The notes under the pieces were generated by a model. That model was not told the origin of the DNA. It saw only the letters and a list, made by a program, of their open reading frames with translations, and did no database searches. This document shows, in pieces, positions 1 through 5,225 of a DNA stretch of 41,514 bases. The position numbers and the translations under genes were made by a program. The first letter of the stretch is position 1. Each line of letters begins with the position of its first letter. Source of the DNA: a virus; IMG/VR virus record IMGVR_UViG_3300025785_000036, positions 1 to 41,514 of that record. One strand, written 5' to 3'.

Positions 1-352
1 CCATGTCATAGAAATGCTTCTGCCTATCCTGCATCTCCTGATCGAAACCATTCCATAACTTCTCGGTAGACAGCACGTTCACACCATCGAACGTCCACGG
101 TACAGTCTCACGCTTGCACCAATTCCTACTATCCGCACCGAACTTATTGATCGCCTCCAACTCCTTGAAGTCAGGCATGATGTTCTTGTTGTATGCACCC
201 ACGTTACCCTGAGCACCCGCATCATTCTTAACCTTCTCGGTCTGTTGCTTGTCCTTACGTCTTGTGTTCCAGATACCGATCTTCAGATTCACAAGGACTG
301 CACTGCTGTGCAGGGTCGGGGCAACAGAAACTAAATTAACAACAGCGTTCAT
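1..352 (-). CDS. Leftward phage protein of unknown function (3' end cut by window edge)
   Basis: This open frame runs leftward from an ATG at 352 off the left edge, giving 117 codons with no stop. The start is supported by an AGGAG about 6 nt upstream. The protein begins MNAVVNLVSVAPTLHSS, then a basic stretch (NTRRKDKQQTEK), and later has a Trp/Cys-containing segment (RNWCKRETVPWTF). I do not recognise the family. It has its own promoter at 439-467 and a 20-bp palindrome in the presumed leader, so it heads a separate leftward unit. Strong expression is likely from the consensus promoter; function is unknown. Confidence 0.8.
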   Translation of the reverse strand, partial: MNAVVNLVSVAPTLHSSAVLVNLKIGIWNTRRKDKQQTEKVKNDAGAQGNVGAYNKNIMPDFKELEAINKFGADSRNWCKRETVPWTFDGVNVLSTEKLWNGFDQEMQDRQKHFYDM

Positions 353-381
353 GATTCACTCCTAAACGAAAGGTCGAAAAG

Positions 382-401
382 AACTTCATACGTATGAAGT
401 T
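382..401. repeat. 20-bp palindrome, copy 1
   Basis: Perfect copy of AACTTCATACGTATGAAGTT. It lies between the promoter at 439-467 and the start codon at 352, 37 nt downstream of the -10 hexamer and 29 nt upstream of the ATG. Likely a repressor or other protein-binding site, or a stem in the mRNA leader. Confidence 0.9.
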
Positions 402-438
402 GGAACTAAGCGGATACAGTCCGCCAACTGTGGAATAC

Positions 439-467
439 ATTATACACTACTTGACACAGCTTGTCAA
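439..467 (-). promoter_or_regulatory. Consensus sigma-70 promoter (P1), leftward
   Basis: Read on the minus strand there is TTGACA (467-462), a 17-nt spacer and TATAAT (444-439), a perfect match to the bacterial housekeeping consensus. The -35 box lies inside the short palindrome GCTTGACAAGC, and the 16-bp block GTAGGGCTTGACAAGC is identical in the promoter at 2021-2049. It would drive the gene starting at 352. Confidence 0.88.
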
Positions 468-479
468 GCCCTACAGAAA

Positions 480-611
480 TCATAAATAGTGGTAGCGCCT
501 GATCGGAGATATAAGACGGGTGCAACGCACCGATGACCATCGCTACCTGCCAAGGTTATTATGCAAGGGGCCACTCATGGCTTACGCCCCGGAGGTCTAC
601 ACCTCCCACCG
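480..611 (-). other. Structured intergenic segment downstream of the 612-863 gene
   Basis: No gene is seen here. Several complementary arms occur in about 130 nt. GGTAGCG (491-497) pairs with CGCTACC (541-547) and encloses ATCGG/CCGAT (502-506 with 530-534) and a GGTGC-AAC-GCACC hairpin, alternative to the ATCGG pair at its edge. GGAGGT-CTAC-ACCTCC (591-606) is a hairpin a few nt past the stop of the 612-863 gene, and GGGGC/GCCCC arms lie at 567-571 and 586-590. It could be a 3'-end structure or terminator, or a small RNA. There is no long U-tract. Confidence 0.45.
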
Positions 612-863
612 TTAATCGAATTCTATCAGCGCAATGAGTGGGTACGCTTCTTTGATCTTCCTCTTGACTGCACGAGGGGCACACCCTGCGGGTATATATG
701 CCACGCTATAGGGGGAACGTACGTGATGATCCAGATACCACTTGTCCGTATGAAAGTACGTTGCTACATAGAGTCGGCCTGATCCATTGCCTATGTATAC
801 GTGCATCCGGTTCATACCCTTCGATGTTTCCTTCTCTAAATTTATGACGACCCACTCTCGCAT
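612..863 (-). CDS. Small leftward phage protein, unknown function (83 aa)
   Basis: The ATG at 863 follows an AGGAGGAGAT Shine-Dalgarno, the best in the left arm. The protein starts MREWVVINLEKETSKGMNR, has an aromatic/His-rich middle (TYFHTDKWYLDHHV) and a basic segment near the C-terminus (APRAVKRKIKEAY). No family is recognised. It is the last gene of a leftward cluster whose upstream members start at 1600 and 1189, and its Shine-Dalgarno overlaps the stop region of the gene before it. Opposite-strand open frames across this stretch lack ribosome sites and look like shadows. Confidence 0.72.
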   Translation of the reverse strand: MREWVVINLEKETSKGMNRMHVYIGNGSGRLYVATYFHTDKWYLDHHVRSPYSVAYIPAGCAPRAVKRKIKEAYPLIALIEFD

Positions 864-871
864 ATCTCCTC

Positions 872-1189
872 CTAACTCAGCATTATTGTCAGCAGAGGGA
901 TCTGTCTATCTATCTCCTCTACGAAGTCGGGTTCGATCTCTCGCATATACGTTAGGTTCGACGTACCATCACCCTCGTATGTAGTCCACGCCATCGCTTC
1001 ACCATTAGGCCAATACACAGCCACATGGACGGGCACTCTAATATCTCGCTTGATACCATTCCCTGTGACGGAGCACCGCACTCCGTCACTCACTCGCGTT
1101 ATGGTTACTCGGCTCAGTCGCACAAACTCGTGATCTTCGCTCCCATACTCAAACGAAAACTTCTCACCACCATCGGGGTTGTGCACCAT
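872..1189 (-). CDS. Leftward phage protein, unknown function (105 aa)
   Basis: The start at 1189 has a GGTGGGAG ribosome site just upstream. The protein contains NPDGGEKFSFEYG near the N-terminus, a probable beta-rich middle and an acidic C-terminal stretch (REIEPDFVEEIDRQ). No family is recognised. It sits between the 122-aa and 83-aa leftward genes with short gaps (42 nt upstream, 8 nt downstream), so the three are likely co-transcribed. A PDGG-containing loop also occurs in the upstream 122-aa protein (DPDGGYVSF), a small similarity that may be chance. Confidence 0.7.
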   Translation of the reverse strand: MVHNPDGGEKFSFEYGSEDHEFVRLSRVTITRVSDGVRCSVTGNGIKRDIRVPVHVAVYWPNGEAMAWTTYEGDGTSNLTYMREIEPDFVEEIDRQIPLLTIMLS

Positions 1190-1231
1190 ACTCCCACCTC
1201 GCGAACGATTTACTCTTGGTTGGTTTCTTGG

Positions 1232-1600
1232 TCATTGGTCATTCTCCTTCAGACGCACAAACCTACGCTCTACTTTTTCTACTGTGAATGTGTACGTGGA
1301 ATACCACAGATCCAGTTCGCCTCGCTTCCACTTCTCGATATCCCATTTGTCAGCTACGTAACTATGGGCAGTCTCTAGCACACTGATATCCACGCGCCCA
1401 TCTTCCTCGCAGGCATCGAGTTCGATCTCATAGTCATCGTCGACACCCACGAAAGAGCGCAACATATCAAGCAGATCAGGGATAGTCTCAGCGCCCCACC
1501 TCTCGTTACCCGCAAAACTGACGTATCCACCATCGGGGTCGCACCCAGTCTCGTAGTGATCCTGTTCACCGAACTTATGCCAACCGTTTACTTCGTACAT
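1232..1600 (-). CDS. Acidic leftward phage protein, unknown function (122 aa)
   Basis: The ATG at 1600 has AGGAG 9 nt upstream. The protein starts MYEVNGWHKFGEQDHYETG and carries a very acidic stretch around residues 50-70 (GVDDDYEIELDACEEDGR), then a Trp-rich segment (DKWDIEKWKRGELDLWY). No family is recognised. An 8-bp GC hairpin (1619-1637) and a palindrome copy (1638-1657) lie directly upstream. Small acidic early phage proteins often inhibit host enzymes or mimic DNA, but nothing here proves that role. Confidence 0.73.
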   Translation of the reverse strand: MYEVNGWHKFGEQDHYETGCDPDGGYVSFAGNERWGAETIPDLLDMLRSFVGVDDDYEIELDACEEDGRVDISVLETAHSYVADKWDIEKWKRGELDLWYSTYTFTVEKVERRFVRLKENDQ

Positions 1601-1618
1601 TGCTTATCTCCTGTTGAG

Positions 1619-1637
1619 GGCGGGGCGAGGCCCCGCC
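1619..1637 (-). other. GC-rich hairpin upstream of ribosome site
   Basis: GGCGGGGC-GAG-GCCCCGCC is a perfect 8-bp stem with a 3-nt loop. It lies between the palindrome at 1638-1657 and the Shine-Dalgarno of the gene starting at 1600. No U-run follows, so it is a leader structure rather than a normal terminator. Confidence 0.7.
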
Positions 1638-1657
1638 AAGTTCATACGTATGAAGTT
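1638..1657. repeat. 20-bp palindrome, copy 2 (one mismatch)
   Basis: AAGTTCATACGTATGAAGTT differs from the other six copies at the third base. It overlaps the stop codon of the leftward gene 1656-1925 and lies 37 nt upstream of the start of the next gene (1600). No promoter is visible immediately upstream, so the site is inside a likely read-through unit. Confidence 0.85.
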
Positions 1658-1925
1658 ACCCACGAGTCCACAGTGGTTCGTACTCACACACATGGTAAAA
1701 GTCCTTGAGATCATTCGCCGTAGCGAACCCACACAACTCGTCGCGTGACCACATCGTCACGTGATTACTCGTAGTCCTGCTATACGTAGCAGTGGTACGC
1801 ACCGCTCCCACTCCCGGCATGAACGCACCCACAGGGGTAGCGTAAGAGAAGAATATCCGCGCACCATTCTCATAAGTACGCTCATGGCAGTTCTTCGCGC
1901 CGAACTTTTTAGTCGTGTATTTCAT
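1656..1925 (-). CDS. Small basic leftward phage protein, unknown function (89 aa)
   Basis: The ATG at 1925 has AGGAG 7 nt upstream. The protein begins MKYTTKKFGAKNCHERTYENG and has a Gly/Ala-rich middle (YATPVGAFMPGVGAV). No family is recognised. It is the first gene behind the consensus promoter at 2021-2049, with a palindrome copy at 1966-1985 and a short hairpin (CTCGG-TAACG-CCGAG, 1944-1958) in its leader. Its stop codon lies within another palindrome copy, which suggests the repeat is placed at gene junctions. Confidence 0.72.
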   Translation of the reverse strand: MKYTTKKFGAKNCHERTYENGARIFFSYATPVGAFMPGVGAVRTTATYSRTTSNHVTMWSRDELCGFATANDLKDFYHVCEYEPLWTRG

Positions 1926-1965
1926 TGCAATCTCCTAAAACAACTCGGTAACGCCGAGCGTCGTG

Positions 1966-1985
1966 AACTTCATACGTATGAAGTT
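1966..1985. repeat. 20-bp palindrome, copy 3
   Basis: Perfect AACTTCATACGTATGAAGTT, extended by one more base pair on each side (22 bp symmetric). It lies 35 nt downstream of the -10 box of the promoter at 2021-2049 and 40 nt upstream of the ATG at 1925, almost the same layout as copy 1. Confidence 0.9.
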
Positions 1986-2020
1986 CGGAAGCGAGTGGGA
2001 TTTCTCCAACTCAGGCTACC

Positions 2021-2049
2021 ATTATACACACATATACATGGCTTGTCAA
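2021..2049 (-). promoter_or_regulatory. Consensus sigma-70 promoter (P2), leftward
   Basis: On the minus strand TTGACA (2049-2044), a 17-nt spacer and TATAAT (2026-2021) give a perfect consensus. The upstream block GTAGGGCTTGACAAGC matches P1 exactly over 16 bp, and the -35 lies in the odd palindrome GGCTTG-T-CAAGCC (2040-2052). It would transcribe 1925 and the genes beyond it. Confidence 0.88.
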
Positions 2050-2117
2050 GCCCTACGGACTTTGGAGTTCCCGCGTAAATAGGGTGTTTTTGGGGCCTAC
2101 CCTGCGTTTGATGGGCA

Positions 2118-2140
2118 CTTCGCCCCCATAAGGGGCGAAG
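2118..2140 (-). other. Strong hairpin after the 2179-3614 gene cluster
   Basis: CTTCGCCCC and GGGGCGAAG form a perfect 9-bp stem around a 5-nt loop. It lies just beyond the palindrome that follows the stop of the 2179-2454 gene and upstream of promoter P2. It may end the leftward transcript, although no U-tract follows. Confidence 0.6.
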
Positions 2141-2157
2141 CCAGTAGAGCCACCCAC

Positions 2158-2177
2158 AACTTCATACGTATGAAGTT
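2158..2177. repeat. 20-bp palindrome, copy 4
   Basis: Perfect AACTTCATACGTATGAAGTT starting one base past the stop codon of the leftward gene 2179-2454. Ten bases to its left is GAAGCCAGTAG (2137-2147), an 11-mer that also accompanies copies 5 and 6 in the opposite orientation. Confidence 0.9.
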
Positions 2178-2178
2178 C

Positions 2179-2454
2179 CTACTCGTCACCCCATCCTTCG
2201 CCTTGAAGGGCAATCAGGAGTGTGGGTTTCATTTCTTCTACCCAGTTCCGCACAGGACGGGGCAAGTTGTCTTGGTTTATGAGCGAATGTTCGTTCCGGT
2301 TATGCACCTCGAACACAGGTGGTGTTATCTTCACTCGCCCTCTGATTGTCAGACTGAAGGATAGCTTGAATATCCTCCCCGCATGGGTTAGTTCCACAAG
2401 GATGTATTGGCTATCCCCGAAGGAGTACATCTGCAGAACAGTGACCTCATCCAT
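2179..2454 (-). CDS. Small leftward phage protein, unknown function (91 aa)
   Basis: The ATG at 2454 overlaps the end of the upstream 79-aa gene by 8 nt and has a GGAGG 7 nt before it. The protein starts MDEVTVLQMYSFGDSQYILV, looks beta-rich in the first half and ends acidic (GEGWGDE). A Pro/Arg/Trp segment (NLPRPVRNWVEEMKP) precedes the C-terminus. No family is recognised. It is the last gene of a tightly packed leftward trio (3614-2179), so it probably works with or is expressed like those two. Confidence 0.72.
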   Translation of the reverse strand: MDEVTVLQMYSFGDSQYILVELTHAGRIFKLSFSLTIRGRVKITPPVFEVHNRNEHSLINQDNLPRPVRNWVEEMKPTLLIALQGEGWGDE

Positions 2455-2686
2455 GCTGAAGCCTCCAATCCTCGTATGTAGCGTTGATGACAGCTAGGCA
2501 GGTGATTTCCTGATTAGCGAAGGTTGGTGAGCGTAGCGCCGCTTGTGGTTTATAGTGATAGACGTATGCACCCTCTAGTCGTTGGAAGTGTGTAACAAAG
2601 AAACCAATCGCTTTCCTGTGCTCTAGCTTTAGCTTGTCCATAAAAGATAAAACGTCATCCGCGCTTTTGAATATGAGAGCATCCAT
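2447..2686 (-). CDS. Small leftward phage protein, unknown function (79 aa)
   Basis: The ATG at 2686 lies one base past the stop codon of the 308-aa gene and has GAGGA 9 nt upstream. The protein begins MDALIFKSADDVLSFMDKLK, with a hydrophobic strand (KAIGFFVTHF) and a later segment ITCLAVINATYEDW. No family is recognised. Overlap with the next gene and the 1-nt gap to the previous one indicate translational coupling in a three-gene operon. Confidence 0.7.
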   Translation of the reverse strand: MDALIFKSADDVLSFMDKLKLEHRKAIGFFVTHFQRLEGAYVYHYKPQAALRSPTFANQEITCLAVINATYEDWRLQHG

Positions 2687-2687
2687 C

Positions 2688-3614
2688 TTATTTCCTCGTC
2701 AGGTCGAACACAGCACACCAGTCCTGAGCCGCGTTGGGTTGTTCGCTGATGCGTGTTTTCTGTGAGTGGGTGTAGCGCACATCCTGTTTGAAGTTCGGCA
2801 CGGAGAGTTTTAACGCGGCCACTTGTAGATGCAGTTTGATCGACCGTCCTCCCATCGTGTTCTCTATATCCTCGAACCGCCCTACGTATGTGCGCTTGTA
2901 GTCCTCCGGGTTGTAACGCTTGGTTGTGGATACGTACTTGCCATCGACCTTCTCTATCTTCACTACGGTGCGCCGAATGAACGGTTTGTGTTCGGCTATA
3001 TAATTGTCCAGCTCCGATAGCGTAGCGCGCTGTGCCTTTTCTTTGGGTTTGGCACGATGCAGAACTTTTCTTTCAAGCGTGCGGATACGGCGCATCATGC
3101 GCTCACGTTCCAGTTCCTCCTCTGTCTTTCTATTATGTGCCATGTGCTCGCCACGGATCATGCGCTCGCGGTACTGCTCGACCCACTCATCCATAGCACG
3201 GGCAACAAGGGCAACGTCATTCCGGTATCGCCTACGCATGCGCGCGGCGGTTTTCTTATACTCATGCTCGGGCGGGTTCAGTCGATCAGCACGTAGTTCT
3301 TCCTTCTTACTCAGGTCGTAAATGTGGCATTGGCATTGTGCTCCTTTGTAGGGAGTGCCCTTGTAGAACCCTGTCAGTTTTGAACAGATGAAGCTATCGG
3401 TGAGCCTGAGTGTTTCATATCCTCCACATTCGTAAAGCTCTTTGGCTACTTGGGCCTTGATGTAGAGGGTGTCGGTGTCGGGTTCGTAGCGCATACTGGC
3501 AGTTCGGTAGAACTCGCGTTCCTCGGGTGTAAGTTCTTTCTTTTCTGCACGAGCATTGCTATCCACACGGATAACGTCAACTGAATTGTTCATGAGATCG
3601 CGTAGCATACCCAC
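2688..3614 (-). CDS. Leftward phage protein with basic coiled-coil region, unknown function (308 aa)
   Basis: The start is a GTG at 3614, six nt after AGGAGG; a later in-frame ATG two codons on has worse spacing. The protein has a possible Cys/His cluster near residues 93-97 (CQCH, with C77 upstream), a highly charged helical region at about 125-205 rich in Arg/Glu (RKTEEELERERMMRRIR), and a Lys/Arg/Tyr-rich C-terminal third. The charge pattern suits nucleic-acid or protein binding, but I do not recognise a family. It is the first gene of the 3614-2179 operon, preceded by a long non-coding leader. Confidence 0.78.
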   Translation of the reverse strand: MGMLRDLMNNSVDVIRVDSNARAEKKELTPEEREFYRTASMRYEPDTDTLYIKAQVAKELYECGGYETLRLTDSFICSKLTGFYKGTPYKGAQCQCHIYDLSKKEELRADRLNPPEHEYKKTAARMRRRYRNDVALVARAMDEWVEQYRERMIRGEHMAHNRKTEEELERERMMRRIRTLERKVLHRAKPKEKAQRATLSELDNYIAEHKPFIRRTVVKIEKVDGKYVSTTKRYNPEDYKRTYVGRFEDIENTMGGRSIKLHLQVAALKLSVPNFKQDVRYTHSQKTRISEQPNAAQDWCAVFDLTRK

Positions 3615-3626
3615 TAAAAACCTCCT

Positions 3627-4031
3627 ATGTGGTGTTCAGCCCTTGCGGGGCGCGGGATTAAAAGGACGGACTAAATGTAACAGAAAAACGAGGAACCGAC
3701 AACTTTAATGGACGGGCTAGGTGTGACGGGGGATGAGCGGGTTCTTTAGTTTAGAAAAAGGTTTTATAAATAAAAAAGCACCAAGCTATAGATAGAGAGA
3801 TAGAACGGGAGGAGTAGACAGAGATAGACATAGCCGGGGAGATACTCGCTAAAGTTTTATATATTATTTTTTATAAAACTTATTATAGAGAGAGAAAGCC
3901 CGTTGCCTCCCGTTGCCTCTAAGGGCTGTGCATAAAAAGTCCTGTAGTGCCTACTTTCCGCGCTTCTAATTTTTATTCTTTACCCTCGCGTCTGGTGTGG
4001 GCTGCACGTAGCCTGCCATGCTTTTATCACC
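3627..4031 (-). other. Long non-coding leader with AT-rich and GATAGA-rich tracts
   Basis: About 400 nt with no convincing gene. A short GCCC-TTGCG-GGGC hairpin (3639-3651) lies before the ribosome site of the 3614 gene. A purine-rich tract with repeated GATAGA/GACAGA units spans roughly 3788-3832. A 10-bp inverted repeat AAGTTTTATA...TATAAAACTT (3852-3861 and 3872-3881) surrounds a pure A/T loop, followed by a TATAAT-like hexamer on the minus strand (3887-3882) with no good -35. The AT-rich inverted repeat beside an iteron-like purine tract could be a replication origin; promoter or processing signals are alternatives. A 17-codon frame (4019-3966) just after palindrome copy 5 has only a weak ribosome site. 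Confidence 0.4.
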
Positions 4032-4051
4032 AACTTCATACGTATGAAGTT
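4032..4051. repeat. 20-bp palindrome, copy 5
   Basis: Perfect AACTTCATACGTATGAAGTT in the long non-coding leader of the 3614-2179 operon, 65 nt from copy 6. Confidence 0.9.
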
Positions 4052-4060
4052 CAAACCACC

Positions 4061-4179
4061 ACGCCCCTTGCCATCCTACTGGCTTCTCATCTCTACAACT
4101 TCATACGTATGAAGTTCGCCCCTCGTCGTGCGCCCTCGCGCGCCTCATCCCTGACGCCCCTTGCCCGACTACTGGCTTC
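4061..4179. repeat. Direct repeat accompanying palindrome copies 5 and 6
   Basis: ACGCCCCTTGCC occurs at 4061-4072 and again at 4154-4165, and CTACTGGCTTC at 4076-4086 and 4169-4179, both with a 93-bp period. Palindrome copies 5 and 6 precede the two units. The reverse complement of the second element (GAAGCCAGTAG) recurs beside palindrome copy 4 at 2137-2147. The palindrome therefore belongs to a larger, partly duplicated unit. Confidence 0.75.
4097..4116. repeat. 20-bp palindrome, copy 6
   Basis: Perfect AACTTCATACGTATGAAGTT, between the terminator at 4239-4268 and copy 5. Confidence 0.9.
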
Positions 4180-4238
4180 GTGAGAGCGTCCACAAGGCGC
4201 GAAACGAACGTAGGGTAGGCTGACCTACCTTCAGACAC

Positions 4239-4268
4239 AAAAAAGCCCGTCACGCGAACGTGACGGGC
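4239..4268 (-). terminator. Rho-independent terminator, leftward
   Basis: On the minus strand GCCCGTCACG-TTCG-CGTGACGGGC is a perfect 10-bp stem with a stable UUCG tetraloop, followed by six T. It ends the transcript carrying the 5104, 4469 and 4356 genes. Confidence 0.93.
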
Positions 4269-4281
4269 AGGAGGGAGGAAC

Positions 4282-4356
4282 TTAGAATTTTTCAATCAAT
4301 CCGGGGAGGATCAACAAACCGAAGATCAAGAACCAAATAACGTATTTATCTTTCAT
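4282..4356 (-). CDS. 24-codon hydrophobic peptide, probably membrane-embedded
   Basis: MKDKYVIWFLIFGLLILPGL followed by IEKF and TAA. The ATG at 4356 has GGAG 7 nt upstream. The peptide is Lys-Asp-Lys at the N-terminus, then about 17 hydrophobic residues, which suits one membrane helix. It is the last frame before the terminator 13 nt beyond, and is separated from the 23-codon peptide by a GC hairpin. Small phage membrane peptides of this kind can act in host takeover, lysis control or superinfection exclusion, but the role here is unknown. Confidence 0.62.
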   Translation of the reverse strand: MKDKYVIWFLIFGLLILPGLIEKF

Positions 4357-4371
4357 GGTATCTCCGAAAGT

Positions 4372-4391
4372 GGGGCCGATTGCTCGGCCCC
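4372..4391 (-). other. GC-rich hairpin between two small genes
   Basis: GGGGCCGA-TTGC-TCGGCCCC is an 8-bp perfect stem with a 4-nt loop, placed 15 nt upstream of the 4356 start codon and just before its Shine-Dalgarno. It has no U-run. Confidence 0.7.
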
Positions 4392-4397
4392 GTATGG

Positions 4398-4469
4398 TTA
4401 ATATGTGGTGCAAGAGTGAGTGAGAATGTATAACCCTAGCATCACGATCATGTAGACGGTGAATCTCAT
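4398..4469 (-). CDS. 23-codon hydrophobic peptide overlapping the 212-aa gene
   Basis: MRFTVYMIVMLGLYILTHSC then TTY and TAA. Its ATG overlaps the TGA of the 212-aa gene in an ATGA arrangement, typical of translational coupling. One Arg near the start and about 14 hydrophobic residues suggest one membrane helix with a Cys near the far end. With the 4356 peptide it forms a pair of tiny membrane-type genes in one operon. Existence rests on the coupling geometry; expression is not shown. Confidence 0.5.
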   Translation of the reverse strand: MRFTVYMIVMLGLYILTHSCTTY

Positions 4470-5104
4470 TTCTTTACCGTCAGTTTGCCCTTCGCGTCGA
4501 GTACCGCGTATCCCTTAGCAACTAGCGTGGACTTGAAAGCCGCGATGATTTTTTCGTCGGCTTTCTTGACCGTCTTAACATCGACCCCGAGAGTCTCGAA
4601 CACCCCGAGAGCGATCGCCCCGAAACCTTCGCGATCCAGTGAGAGAATCAGTGATTCAGTGCAAGGGATATCAGCCGCGGCCAATTTGATGACCTTGCCG
4701 TCGATCAGGTCGATGTGCCGCGTCTTTTCCTTGAATCGGCTCGGGTTGAGGTCCGTTACTTCGTACCCATTCTTGCCGCCATTGTAGAAATTTTTCATGG
4801 CGGAAAGGTTGTTAGCAACCGAACCCTTTTCAAGTCCCTGCTGGGTTTGAGAGTCCATCAAGGCTTTGATACCCGAATTTGTTTTAGCCGTGCCCGTCCA
4901 CTTCCAACCTGCCAGCTTTGCGGCTTTCAGGTTGAGGTTGAGTTCGGCGCGGTGAACTTCGACCGCCGCTTTCACGGCTTCCCGAGTCTTTTTCATGGAC
5001 TCGCGGCCATCGGCTTGCGCCTTGACCATTGCGCCAACCGCATTACCGGCATTGGTGAGAAAGCCGACGATTTCGGCTATTGGTTTTTTGGCTTGTGCTG
5101 CCAT
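4466..5104 (-). CDS. Leftward phage protein, unknown function (212 aa)
   Basis: The ATG at 5104 has GGAG 7 nt upstream. The N-terminal half is Ala/Lys-rich and helical (EIVGFLTNAGNAVGAMVKAQ; later AAVEVHRAELNLNLKAAK), followed by a Trp-containing turn (AGWKWTGTAK) and a mixed C-terminal half ending in a Lys-rich tail. I do not recognise a family. It is the first gene of a leftward unit with the promoter at 5189-5216 and terminator at 4239-4268. The abundance of Ala and Lys and its strong promoter suggest a highly expressed early protein. Confidence 0.77.
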   Translation of the reverse strand: MAAQAKKPIAEIVGFLTNAGNAVGAMVKAQADGRESMKKTREAVKAAVEVHRAELNLNLKAAKLAGWKWTGTAKTNSGIKALMDSQTQQGLEKGSVANNLSAMKNFYNGGKNGYEVTDLNPSRFKEKTRHIDLIDGKVIKLAAADIPCTESLILSLDREGFGAIALGVFETLGVDVKTVKKADEKIIAAFKSTLVAKGYAVLDAKGKLTVKK

Positions 5105-5133
5105 AGTAAATCTCCAATCAGTTTGTTAAAGAA

Positions 5134-5153
5134 CGAACCGAACGCGCGGTTCG
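5134..5153 (-). other. Hairpin in the leader of the 212-aa gene
   Basis: CGAACCG-AACGCG-CGGTTCG forms a 7-bp stem, 29 nt upstream of the ATG at 5104. It is another example of the leader hairpins seen before leftward genes. Confidence 0.6.
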
Positions 5154-5188
5154 ATTGCGTGGTTGGCTTGTTGCCTTCCACGGTTCCC

Positions 5189-5216
5189 ATCATACACCAA
5201 TAGCTAACCGTGTCAA
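5189..5216 (-). promoter_or_regulatory. Sigma-70-like promoter (P3), leftward
   Basis: On the minus strand TTGACA (5216-5211), a 16-nt spacer and TATGAT (5194-5189). The sequence around the -10 (GTGTATGATG) parallels P1 and P2 (GTGTATAATG). Palindrome copy 7 lies 9 bp upstream of the -35, unlike P1 and P2 where it is downstream. Confidence 0.8.
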
Positions 5217-5225
5217 CCCTTGTTT

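Noticed and set aside
491-547. tRNA-like closed structure with a 7-bp end stem
   Set aside because: Only 57 nt long, with no T-arm consensus, anticodon arm or CCA end.
699-722. T7-type RNA polymerase promoter look-alike (ATATATGCCACGCTATAGGG)
   Set aside because: It matches only about half of the upstream consensus bases, lies inside a convincing leftward gene on the opposite strand, and no phage RNA polymerase is visible in the window.
561-984. Rightward open frames of 73 and 65 codons
   Set aside because: They lie opposite leftward genes with strong ribosome sites and have none themselves.
1025-1378. Rightward open frame of 117 codons
   Set aside because: It overlaps two leftward genes in antisense and has a random, Ser/Leu/Tyr-rich composition with no ribosome site.
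3745-3825. 26-codon leftward frame (MSISVYSSRSISLSIAW...) in the AT-rich leader
   Set aside because: It merely translates the purine-rich repeat in antisense and has no Shine-Dalgarno.
4101-4295. Leftward 64-codon frame across the terminator
   Set aside because: It reads through the strong terminator hairpin and a palindrome copy and its composition is random.
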